The translations under genes and the position numbers were made by a program. Below, piece after piece: positions 1 through 7,560 of a stretch of DNA of 9,592 bases. Under the pieces are notes generated by a model that was not told the origin of the DNA, did not search any database, and worked only from the letters and a program-made list of their open reading frames with translations. Positions within the stretch are counted from its first letter, which is position 1, and each line of letters begins with the position of its first letter. The stretch is from JBDSTZ01 sp039927975 (GTDB lineage Bacteria; Pseudomonadota; Gammaproteobacteria; Burkholderiales; Burkholderiaceae_D). The DNA is taken from the NCBI GenBank assembly GCA_039927975.1, contig JBDSTZ010000459.1, positions 1 to 9,592 of the forward strand, written 5' to 3'.

Positions 1-1
1 G

Positions 2-952
2 GTGCAGCTCGACCGAACCGAGAATGGCACCTTCGCCGCACGCCCGGCCGGATGGGTAGTGGGCGAAGATTTTTACGTCGCCGTTGCAGCAGGCGCCCAG
101 GTCTGGGTCTGGCACGAGAAAGCCGCCCCGGACACCGCCAGCGGATGGCTCGACTTCGGCGAACCTGGCAGCGGTCTTGACAGCGCCGAGCGCATCGTCG
201 ACCTGGCACTGGTCCCCGCCAACAACGCCCTGTTCGCCCTGCGCGGCGAGCGCCTCTTTTGGCACGCCCTCGCCGGCGAGGACCAATGGCGGCCAGCGCC
301 CCTCGACCCGCAGCTCAGCATCGCGGCATTGTCCCCGGTCGGTATGACCGAAGGCGCCAACACCGCGCTGGCGCTGCTGCGGCCCGCGCTGTGCGCAATC
401 GACGACGTCGGCGGCGCCTGGCTCATCCTTCTCAACCCCAACAGCAGCGTGCTCGCCTGCCTGGCGGTCCCGGAGCTAACCAAGCTGTCGAGTCTGATCA
501 GGCCCTTGGCGCTGTTCGATGAAAGGCCCGATCACAAGGTCCGCTTGCGTCTCGTGGCAGCGTCCGCCGACGCCGCATCGCTGCTTGTATTTACATCCGA
601 CCCCTTCGATTTCAGCGCAAGCGCCGAACTGCTGGCCAGCACCGCGCCAATCGCACTGGAGGTCGGCGCCCAGGTGATCGGCCGTGATCTCGACATCGAG
701 ACAGTCAACGGCGAGATCACGATCGCGGCAGCCACCACCGACGCGGTAAGGATCGCCACCCCGTTCGTGCCGCATCCGGCCCTTGACATGGAAGCGCTGA
801 CTATCCAGGCCGAGGACGGCACCGCCGGCGGCGCCCCGGTATTCATCGACGGTGGCCATGTGGTGGTGCCGGGCACCCGCAGCGACGCGCTGGTCGGCAC
901 CCTCGCGCTGCCGGGGCGCCTGCGCATCAACCTCACGGCCGACAACTTCTAG
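2..952 (+). CDS. Beta-rich, propeller-like N-terminal part of a baseplate protein (5' partial, ends at in-frame amber)
   Basis: The frame is open from the left edge, so the true start probably lies upstream; the GTG at 2 is only the first visible start-type codon and has no visible ribosome site. The 316 visible residues alternate short hydrophobic beta-strand-like runs with Asp/Gly/Trp turns (for example VWVWHEK, NALFALRGERLFW, GGAWLILLN), which suggests a beta-propeller or other all-beta fold. I see no catalytic motif, signal peptide or membrane segment. It ends at TAG 950-952, and the baseplate assembly protein resumes in the same frame three bases later. The simplest reading is that this is the N-terminal region of that protein, cut off by a nonsense codon. 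Alternatives are a separate small structural gene coupled to the next one, amber readthrough, or a sequencing error. That the frame is coding is fairly sure from the uninterrupted 950 bases and codon use; the fold is inference. Confidence 0.75.
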   Translation: MQLDRTENGTFAARPAGWVVGEDFYVAVAAGAQVWVWHEKAAPDTASGWLDFGEPGSGLDSAERIVDLALVPANNALFALRGERLFWHALAGEDQWRPAPLDPQLSIAALSPVGMTEGANTALALLRPALCAIDDVGGAWLILLNPNSSVLACLAVPELTKLSSLIRPLALFDERPDHKVRLRLVAASADAASLLVFTSDPFDFSASAELLASTAPIALEVGAQVIGRDLDIETVNGEITIAAATTDAVRIATPFVPHPALDMEALTIQAEDGTAGGAPVFIDGGHVVVPGTRSDALVGTLALPGRLRINLTADNF

Positions 953-958
953 GACGTG
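950..958 (+). other. In-frame amber codon between two same-frame coding segments
   Basis: The bases read TTC TAG GAC GTG CTG. TAG occupies 950-952, and the frame before it (2-949) and after it (953-3604) is the same. GTG at 956 is the only possible start close by. The AGGA just before it (951-954) is too near to act as a normal ribosome site, and the first in-frame ATG downstream is far away, near 1730. The other complete genes here end in TGA (3602-3604 and 5476-5478) or TAA (7527-7529 and 8884-8886), so this is the only TAG stop among the genes called. Confidence 0.9.
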
Positions 959-3604
959 CTGCTGCTGGACACCGGCACGCCGGTCCTGGAGGGCGATACC
1001 TTCGCCTACAGCGCGGGCGCGACAGTCAAGGTAGTGCCGGTGGGCGCGAGGATCGGCCGGGTTCCCGCTACCCTGATCCACGCATTCAATGGGCCGCTTC
1101 TCTCACTTACGGACGGTGCACGCGGCGGTGTGTTCCGGGTCGACCTCGACAACCCGCATACGGGCAAGCGAATCACCAAGGACCAGCTTGAGATTGACGA
1201 GGCCGACGTCGTCGATTCGCTGCTGTTCGTCACCGGCAAAACCAAGCTGTCCTACACCATCAACAAGATCGTCGCCGACGAAGCCGGGGCTGCGGGCAAG
1301 CGCGTCGTCACACTCGAAAACAAGCTGCCATCGGGGACCGACCCGGTGCGCTTCTGGCCCCGGATCGCCGCCGCGCACATCGGTTCTCTGCTGGTCTTCC
1401 ATGACGACGCGAGCGATGCCTGGACCGCGTCCTTGCTCGCCACCTGCGCGATTCACTTCGAGGGGCCGGCGCCGTCGCCGCAGTTCGCCCGCGTGGTCAG
1501 CCTCGACGCCGGCCAGCGCGGGCGCGCCCTGCTGCTCGACGACGCCTGGACCACGCGCCCCGGCGATGCCGACGTCGCAGCCTATATCGAACCGACGGGT
1601 ACCGCGAGTTGGGACCGTCAGCTTGGCGAGACCGCCAACAACCCGCAACTGTCCTGGGAATACTGGAACGGCAGCGGCTGGTGGAAGCTGGCGCTCGAAC
1701 GCGACGATACCGCCAACTTCCAGCGCGGCGGCATGCTCAAGCTGGTCGTACCGCGCGACCTGCAAGCCACCGAATGGGCCGGCAAGATGAACTTCTGGAT
1801 CCGCGCGCGCCTGGTTGGCGGCGACTACGGCCGCGAAATCATCACCGCCGTCCCCGATGGAGCGGTCCAGCGGATCGAACGTGACACCTCGGGTATCCAC
1901 GCGCCGGCCGTCCTCCAGCTCAATCTGCGCTACAGCGTGGCGGCGGCCACGCCCGCCCACCTGCTGACCGAAGACAGCGCCACCATTCGCGACCAGAGCG
2001 CCGCCAACGGCTCCGACGGCGCCGTGGTGGAAGCATTCGTGCCGCTCGGCGTCATGCTCGACCGCCTCGACGCCGGCGGCGCGCCGCCTTCTGCCGGCGC
2101 CGGAGATTGCGCTTGTACTGGCGCGGAGGCACAGACGACTGGCACGACCGGCCCGGCTGGCGTGGCCGGCCGGGCGCTGTACCTCGGCTTCAACGCGCGC
2201 CTGCAGGGCGAGCAGATCAACCTGCTGTTCCTGCCCGCCGCTGAACGCAATTTCGATGTGCTGGCACCGGCCCGGGTCGACGTCCTGCGTGGCGCCCGCT
2301 TCGAGCCGGTGGTCGCCGGTGACGCCACGCGCGCGCTCGGCGAAGCCGGCATCATCTCGCTGACGCTGGCGCGCGCACCCGAACCGGCCGAATTGTTCGG
2401 CAAGACCTTGTCCTGGCTGCGCATCCGCCCAGGCGCGGGCAGTGCCGACTGGACGCCGGCGCTGCGCGGTGTGTATCTGAACGCCGTCTGGGCCCAGGCC
2501 GCCGAGACCCAGGAATTCGAAATGCTCGCCTCCTCGGAGGGCGCGCCGTTCCAGCAAGTGCTGCTGGCGCGCCCGCCGGTGCTGCGCGACACCCTCGAAC
2601 TGCGCGTGCGCGAACCGCTCGGCGAGGAGGAACGCGCCGCCCTGCTGCAGGGCGGCGCCGATCAGGTCAAGAGCGCGGTCGAAGGCCAGCCGGGTGACTG
2701 GGTGCTGTGGCGCCAGGTGATCGACCCGGCCGACGAAGCAGCCAACGCGCGCGTCTACGCGCTCGACGAAGCGAACGGCATTATCCGCTTCGGCGACGGC
2801 GTGCATGGCGCCATTGCGCCGATCGGGCGCGACGCCATCATGGCCTTCCGCTACCGCCGTACCGATGCGGTCGCGGCCGATGCAGTCGTCGCCGGCAGCA
2901 GTCTGTCCATCGTCACGCCGGTCGAAGGCGCCGAGGCTGCATTCGCCGCCGACCTGGCCGCCGGCGGCAGTCCGCCGGAAGACGTCGCGCGCGTGCTGCG
3001 CTTCTCCCCGTCCCATCTGCGCCAACGCGGCGTCGCCGTCACCGCACGCGATCTTGAAGACATGGCGCTGTCGCTGCTGCCCGAAGCGGCCCAGGCGCGT
3101 TGCATCCGGCGCGGCGCGGCCACGCAGATGGTGCTGGTCATGCGCGGCCCTGATCCACTGCCATCGCGTGCGGTCAAGCGCGAGCTGCGCCGCCAATTGC
3201 TCGCGGCCAGCGCGCCGGCGCTGGCCGCGCCAGGCGCGTTCGGCGTCATCGATCCGCTGCCGGTGCCGTTCTACGCGCAGCTGGCGCTGGCGACTTCCTC
3301 GCTCAACCATAGCGCCGCGCTGGCGACCGACGCCAAGCGCACTTTGGCGGCACTGTTCGACAGCGCCGTCGGCGGGCGCGACGGCGAGGGCTGGCTGCTT
3401 GGCGCGCTGCCCGACGACACCGACATCGCCGCCAGCCTCCTCGACGTCGCCTACCTGGACGCCATCGTCGGCGTGACGCTCTCGGAACGCGACGCCGAAG
3501 GCCGCGCCATACCGCTGCGCGCCACCCTGCGCGAAGGCGAGCTGGCGGTGCTGGCCGCCGACGGCATCGAACTGCAATTTGTCGTGCCGCAGGAGCTCAC
3601 ATGA
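956..3604 (+). CDS. Putative baseplate assembly protein, baseplate-J/TIGR02243-like (main portion)
   Basis: This 882-residue segment should be a baseplate wedge subunit of a contractile tail-like particle. Residues 1 to about 200 are a divergent all-beta region. Around residue 234 a Trp-rich stretch (WEYWNGSGWWKL) is followed by an RARL...DYG segment typical of the middle of these proteins. Residues 375-410 are a Gly/Ala-rich loop with Cys385-x-Cys387 and a short collagen-like GTTGPAGVAG, leading into LYLGFNARL. FGDGVHG at 612-618 is the hallmark beta-turn motif of the family. A J-like core follows, starting near TARDLEDMAL at 696. The stop overlaps the next ATG as ATGA (3601-3604), so translation is probably coupled. 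The start is doubtful: GTG 956 lacks a properly spaced ribosome site, and the frame continues upstream through a single TAG into 2-949, so this is probably the C-terminal three quarters of a longer protein. Family assignment is from remembered motifs; it is firm for the C-terminal half and weak for the first 200 residues. Confidence 0.88.
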   Translation: MLLLDTGTPVLEGDTFAYSAGATVKVVPVGARIGRVPATLIHAFNGPLLSLTDGARGGVFRVDLDNPHTGKRITKDQLEIDEADVVDSLLFVTGKTKLSYTINKIVADEAGAAGKRVVTLENKLPSGTDPVRFWPRIAAAHIGSLLVFHDDASDAWTASLLATCAIHFEGPAPSPQFARVVSLDAGQRGRALLLDDAWTTRPGDADVAAYIEPTGTASWDRQLGETANNPQLSWEYWNGSGWWKLALERDDTANFQRGGMLKLVVPRDLQATEWAGKMNFWIRARLVGGDYGREIITAVPDGAVQRIERDTSGIHAPAVLQLNLRYSVAAATPAHLLTEDSATIRDQSAANGSDGAVVEAFVPLGVMLDRLDAGGAPPSAGAGDCACTGAEAQTTGTTGPAGVAGRALYLGFNARLQGEQINLLFLPAAERNFDVLAPARVDVLRGARFEPVVAGDATRALGEAGIISLTLARAPEPAELFGKTLSWLRIRPGAGSADWTPALRGVYLNAVWAQAAETQEFEMLASSEGAPFQQVLLARPPVLRDTLELRVREPLGEEERAALLQGGADQVKSAVEGQPGDWVLWRQVIDPADEAANARVYALDEANGIIRFGDGVHGAIAPIGRDAIMAFRYRRTDAVAADAVVAGSSLSIVTPVEGAEAAFAADLAAGGSPPEDVARVLRFSPSHLRQRGVAVTARDLEDMALSLLPEAAQARCIRRGAATQMVLVMRGPDPLPSRAVKRELRRQLLAASAPALAAPGAFGVIDPLPVPFYAQLALATSSLNHSAALATDAKRTLAALFDSAVGGRDGEGWLLGALPDDTDIAASLLDVAYLDAIVGVTLSERDAEGRAIPLRATLREGELAVLAADGIELQFVVPQELT

Positions 3605-5478
3605 GCGACATCAGACTCGACCTGTTCGACCGCCGCTTCGACGATCTTGTCGAGATCGGGCGCGCGCGCATTCCCAACCTGGCGCCTGGCTGGACCGACC
3701 ATAATCTGCACGATCCCGGCATCACCCTGATGGAACTGCTGGCGTGGACCGCCGAGGCGCAGATCTTCGCCCTCAGCCGCTTGCGCAAGGATGAAAGAAT
3801 CGCCTACGCGGCCATGCTCGGCATCATGCAGCGCGGTCCGCGGGCGGCCACGGGCGATCTGTGGCCGATTCCGGGCGCCGCGCCGCCACCCGGCCAGGTG
3901 CTGAGCGCCGACACGCCAATCACTGTCACGCATCGCGAAGCGCCCACCTTCTGGCCGCGCGCACCGATCCTGCTCGCTCCGGCGCGCATCGATGCGGTGC
4001 GCAGCTTGCGCGCGGACGGCTCGATCATCGATCACAGCAAATCGAATCTGCTCGACGGTGCGGTTTTTCAGCCTTTCGGCGAAGGGGGCGAGACGCTCGC
4101 CATCTCGCTCAGTTGCGCCGGCGCCAGCCACCTGTTCGAGGGCGCTCCCGCTGGCGGCGACGCGCAGCTCGCCATCGGTGTGCAAATCCCCGGTCCCGCG
4201 CCGGCCGAAGCGCCGCCAACCCGGCTGCGGATCACGCTCGTCACGCCGCAGCGCCGCCAGGAACTGAAGCTGGCGTGGGACGGCACAGCCGGTTTCGCGC
4301 ACAGCGGCGTACTGCTGCTCGAAGCGCGGCCCGACGCTCCCATCCACGCCTGCACCCTGGAGATCGTCGCGCCTGGCGGCTTTGCGCATGCCCCCCGCAT
4401 TCAATGCGTGGGCCTGAATGTGGTGCCGCTGATCCAAAGCACGGCGGTGCAAAACGAACAGCATGTTGGCGACGGCTTGCCTGATCAGGTCTTCCGGTGC
4501 GAAGAACCTGGCTTCGAGTACCAGGCTGGCAGCGCCCCGCCCCTGACGGTTGTATCCGGCGACGGCGCCCAATGGTCGCTGCGGCAATCGCTCGACACCT
4601 CCGGACCGGACGATCACCACCTGATGTTCGACCCCGCCGCTGCCACACTGGTGTTCGGCAACGGCGTCAACGGCAGGGTCCCCGGCCTTGATGAAATCCT
4701 ACTGCTTGGCTACCGGGCCAGCGCGGGTGCAGCGGGCAATCTGCCGCGCCGCCAGCAATGGAAAGTGCGAGGGCTGACCTTCTACTTCGGCGGCAATCCG
4801 GACCCCGTCACAGGCGGCGAGGATGCGCCCGGGATGGACGAGCTGCGCCGCGCGGCGCGCCGCAGCGTGCGCAACGAGCGTGCGCTGGTGAGCGCCGACG
4901 ATCTGGTGGCAGCTGCGCTGGCCTTGAGCGACCTCGAACTCGTGCGCGCCCTTGTCATCGGCCCCGGACAGCGCGGCGCCTGCGTCCAGCCGCAGGGCGA
5001 CGTCCTGACCCTGGTGGCCATGCGCGCGCGCTCGGACGATCCGGCCGCCACCGAAAGCGCACTCTGGCTGCGGGCGGTTCGCGCAAGGTTGGCGCCCCGT
5101 CTGCCCCTCGGCACCCGGCTGCGCGTCGTGGCGCCGCGCTATCTTCCGCTGCGCCTGAAGGTGCGCCTGCTGGCAGCCCCGATGCAGGACCCAGCCATGG
5201 TCGTCCAGGCGGCCAAAACACTGCTGGCCCAACGTCTCGCCTTGACCGCGCCCACACCGGCCGCAGTATGGCCGTTCGGCGCGCCACTGACTGCGACCAG
5301 CGTCGCCGCGTGGCTGAGCAGGCTACCCGGCGTGCAGCGCGTCGCCGGTTGCGAGCTGCTGGCCGGGACCTCTGACACGCCGGTGGCGCGCGCCACCCCG
5401 CCTGCTCTCTCCGGACTGTTGCTGCTCGACCTGGACGGCAGCGACATCCAGGCACAACGCGCAGGGAGCGCACGATGA
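3601..5478 (+). CDS. Baseplate J-like protein (second TIGR02243-type wedge subunit)
   Basis: This complete 625-residue baseplate protein should form the wedge with the product of the preceding gene. Its N-terminus has the signature of the family: LDLFDRRFDDL, then WTDHNLHDPGITLMELLAW from residue 31. In relatives this segment reads roughly WTDhNpsDPGiTLlELfAW. A long all-beta middle follows. Residues near 340-360 carry DTSGPDDHH and FGNGVNGR (F352-G353-N354-G355), matching FGDGVHG in the upstream protein. The J-like core begins near SADDLVAAAL (residue 431) and is followed by alpha/beta segments ending in LPGVQRVAGCELL. The start is secure: AGGAG at 3591-3595 lies 5 bases before ATG, and the ATG overlaps the upstream stop. 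The 3' end overlaps the next gene as ATGA at 5475-5478. Length is normal for the family and no disruption is seen. In eCIS terms it would correspond to one of the Afp11/Afp12 pair; which one I cannot tell. Confidence 0.93.
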   Translation: MSDIRLDLFDRRFDDLVEIGRARIPNLAPGWTDHNLHDPGITLMELLAWTAEAQIFALSRLRKDERIAYAAMLGIMQRGPRAATGDLWPIPGAAPPPGQVLSADTPITVTHREAPTFWPRAPILLAPARIDAVRSLRADGSIIDHSKSNLLDGAVFQPFGEGGETLAISLSCAGASHLFEGAPAGGDAQLAIGVQIPGPAPAEAPPTRLRITLVTPQRRQELKLAWDGTAGFAHSGVLLLEARPDAPIHACTLEIVAPGGFAHAPRIQCVGLNVVPLIQSTAVQNEQHVGDGLPDQVFRCEEPGFEYQAGSAPPLTVVSGDGAQWSLRQSLDTSGPDDHHLMFDPAAATLVFGNGVNGRVPGLDEILLLGYRASAGAAGNLPRRQQWKVRGLTFYFGGNPDPVTGGEDAPGMDELRRAARRSVRNERALVSADDLVAAALALSDLELVRALVIGPGQRGACVQPQGDVLTLVAMRARSDDPAATESALWLRAVRARLAPRLPLGTRLRVVAPRYLPLRLKVRLLAAPMQDPAMVVQAAKTLLAQRLALTAPTPAAVWPFGAPLTATSVAAWLSRLPGVQRVAGCELLAGTSDTPVARATPPALSGLLLLDLDGSDIQAQRAGSAR

Positions 5479-7529
5479 ACGCGCCGCTGATCAAGACCTA
5501 CCACCTGGCCAGCGCCGCCCAATGGCAGGGCGGTGTTCTCGCCGGTGCCCTGCGCGCCGCCGACGGCGCCTTGCAGCCGTTCGCGCCCTACGCGCAGCCC
5601 GGACGCGCACTCGGCCCCGCATCCGGCGCCGACATGGGCGCGCTCGGCGCCGACGGCAGCGCGTGGTGGCGCGGAACCGGCCGCATCCTCTACCGCCTCG
5701 CATCCGACGGCGCTGTGCCAGAGCAGCTTGATGCCCCATCGACGATCGCCCGCAGCACCACGCGCCTGGTGGCCGGGTGCCGCGTGCTGTGGGCGGCCTC
5801 GCATGACGGCTCACGGCTCGACTGCCTGGCGCAGGACGACCTGTGCACCATCATGTCGATCAAGCTGCCGGCTGGCCTTGTGGACCTGGCCGACGCCGGC
5901 AACGACGGCGTCTGGGTGCTGCTCGGCGAGCATATCCTGCATGCCCGCTGCGGCGGTTCGATTGTGCGCACATTACCCTTGCCACGCGCCCTGCCACGCA
6001 TGCGCGCCATCGCCTATCTGCGTGACGAACAGCGCCTGGCCCTGCTGACGGAAGACGGCGCCGCCGTGTGGTTCATTGACCCGGCAGGCGCCGCACCGCC
6101 GCGCGAGCTGCGGCTGGCGGCGGTCGCGCAAGACATGCTCGCGTCTCGGCTGGCCACCGATGGCCGCGCCCTGCTGTTCGCCGCTGGGACGGACAAGCTG
6201 ATTGTGTTCGACACTGCCGGCGACCTGCTGGACACCATCGCACTGCGCGCCGCCCCGGCCGCCATCGCCGCGCGCGGAACCCGGCTGCTGGTGGCCGATG
6301 CACGCGGCGCCACCCTGTTCGACAACGCCGGCGCGACCACTACCGACGCCGCCTGCGAGCTGATCACGCCGATGCTGCATTCGCCCCGGCGCGGCGACGG
6401 CGCCGGCTGGCTGCGCGCGGAACTGTCGCTGCGGCTGCCGCGCGGCGCCACGCTGACCGCAGACTATGCCGAATCCGACGATGCCGAGGTGCGCAAGGCC
6501 GCCCAGCGCATTGCGCGCGACCCCGCCCTGACGCCGCGCCAGCGCTTCGAACAGCTCTCCGCTTTGCTCGGCACCTGGTCGGCGCCGGTCAGTTTCACTG
6601 GTACCGGCGACGCGGCAGTAGAGCTGGCGGCGCCGCTGTTTGACGCCCGCGCCGAACACCTTTGGCTGCGCCTGAGACTGAGCGCGCCGGCCGGCGCCGC
6701 CATGCCGCGCCTGAACGTTCTGCGGGTGCTGTACCCGGACCGTTCACTGATGCAGTCCCTGCCGGCGATCTACCGCAATGAACAGCGCCAGGACTTCCTG
6801 CGCGCCCTGGTCGGTGTGCTGGAAACGAGCACCCAGGGCATCGACCGCCGCATCGCCACGCTCGGCCGCCTGATCGACCCGGCCACCGCCAACGCCGAAT
6901 GGCTGGACTACACCGCGCGCTGGCTCGGCATGCCGTGGGACGATGGCTTGAGCCTGGACCAGAAGCGCGCCCTGATGAAGGCGGCGCCCGACATCCTGGC
7001 CACGCGCGGCACCCGCCACGCGCTCGAGGCCATGCTCGCCTGCCTGTTTCCGCGCCAGCCGCGCGTATTCCTCGTGCGCGACTCGTCCGACCTGGCGCCG
7101 CTGTGGGTGGGCGCGGCCACGCTGCCTGCCCTGCTGGGCGGACTGCCATCGGGCGCCGCCGTCCTGCACCGCAAGACCATCCTCGGCCACGCCCGCCTGC
7201 CCGATCCCGCCGCGCCAGGCGCCGGCGTCGCGCCGCCGGCCCGCATCACGGTAGAGATCACGGCCACCAGGAAAGAACGCGCGCAGGCAAGCGAATGGCT
7301 GCCCGCCTTGATCGACGCGCTGGTACCGGTGACCGCGCGCGCGCTGCTGCGCTGGCGCGAGGCCGCGCTGGCTGGCTCGGGCACCACGGTCGGCGTGAAC
7401 CTGGTGCTGGACGAGCTACCCGACGCCAGGCTGGGCGAGAACGCCACCATCAATGCGGCACGCTTGCCCGGACGCCGGATCATGCGCCTGACCGATGCCG
7501 GCCTGGCCGCCGGCTTTCCACTGCTGTAA
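5475..7529 (+). CDS. Phage tail protein I-like (TIGR02242) with N-terminal propeller-like region
   Basis: This 684-residue structural protein attaches to or completes the baseplate, related to P2 gpI. Residues about 50-290 hold repeated beta-rich units with DG/W turns (near 60, 144, 194, 229 and 275), consistent with a beta-propeller. Residues about 295-425 form a second beta domain that ends in LWLRLRLSAP and YPDRS, a linker I associate with the family. The tail-protein-I domain then starts at LPAIY (429-433). It continues with FLRALVGVLE, WLDYTARWLG (476-485), a Trp-Asp-Asp segment and ATRGTRHALEAML (RGT at 511-513), all diagnostic of TIGR02242. The last 150 residues end in a short beta tail with the family-like RLGENATIN. 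AGGGAG at 5463-5468 lies 6 bases before ATG, and that ATG overlaps the upstream stop, so translation is probably coupled. The tail-protein assignment is firm; the propeller fold is inferred from the repeat pattern. Confidence 0.92.
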   Translation: MNAPLIKTYHLASAAQWQGGVLAGALRAADGALQPFAPYAQPGRALGPASGADMGALGADGSAWWRGTGRILYRLASDGAVPEQLDAPSTIARSTTRLVAGCRVLWAASHDGSRLDCLAQDDLCTIMSIKLPAGLVDLADAGNDGVWVLLGEHILHARCGGSIVRTLPLPRALPRMRAIAYLRDEQRLALLTEDGAAVWFIDPAGAAPPRELRLAAVAQDMLASRLATDGRALLFAAGTDKLIVFDTAGDLLDTIALRAAPAAIAARGTRLLVADARGATLFDNAGATTTDAACELITPMLHSPRRGDGAGWLRAELSLRLPRGATLTADYAESDDAEVRKAAQRIARDPALTPRQRFEQLSALLGTWSAPVSFTGTGDAAVELAAPLFDARAEHLWLRLRLSAPAGAAMPRLNVLRVLYPDRSLMQSLPAIYRNEQRQDFLRALVGVLETSTQGIDRRIATLGRLIDPATANAEWLDYTARWLGMPWDDGLSLDQKRALMKAAPDILATRGTRHALEAMLACLFPRQPRVFLVRDSSDLAPLWVGAATLPALLGGLPSGAAVLHRKTILGHARLPDPAAPGAGVAPPARITVEITATRKERAQASEWLPALIDALVPVTARALLRWREAALAGSGTTVGVNLVLDELPDARLGENATINAARLPGRRIMRLTDAGLAAGFPLL

Positions 7530-7549
7530 CGCACACCATGCACATAACC

Positions 7550-7556
7550 GGGAGGG
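7550..7556 (+). promoter_or_regulatory. Ribosome binding site fixing the start of the first cysteine-rich gene
   Basis: GGGAGGG, with its GGAGG core at 7551-7555, lies 5 bases after the core from ATG 7561. It picks this ATG over the in-frame upstream start at 7495, which lies inside the end of the preceding gene, and over the out-of-frame ATG at 7538. Confidence 0.85.
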
Positions 7557-7560
7557 CATC

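Noticed and set aside
852..1034. Short plus-strand frame spanning the amber site in another phase, as evidence for frameshifting around the stop
   Set aside because: Both flanking segments are already in one frame, so no frameshift is needed, and I saw no slippery heptamer. The alternate product is Arg/Ser/Thr-rich shadow sequence.
2138..2167. Collagen-like gene segment
   Set aside because: There are only about three loose Gly-x-y units, too few for a triple helix; treated as a flexible loop.
1103..3577. An 824-codon open frame on the minus strand, antisense to the baseplate assembly gene
   Set aside because: GC-rich third positions on the plus strand remove stops from the opposite frame. 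Its translation is Arg/Gly/Ala/His/Gln-rich with no recognisable motif, while the plus strand carries clear family motifs.
7538..7540. ATG in the gap before the first cysteine-rich gene as the start of a small gene or leader
   Set aside because: It is out of frame with the following gene and has no ribosome site of its own; nothing supports translation from it.
7495..7560. Earlier in-frame start at 7495 for the first cysteine-rich gene
   Set aside because: It lies inside the end of the tail protein gene, would add 22 unrelated residues, and ignores the strong GGGAGGG site placed exactly for ATG 7561.
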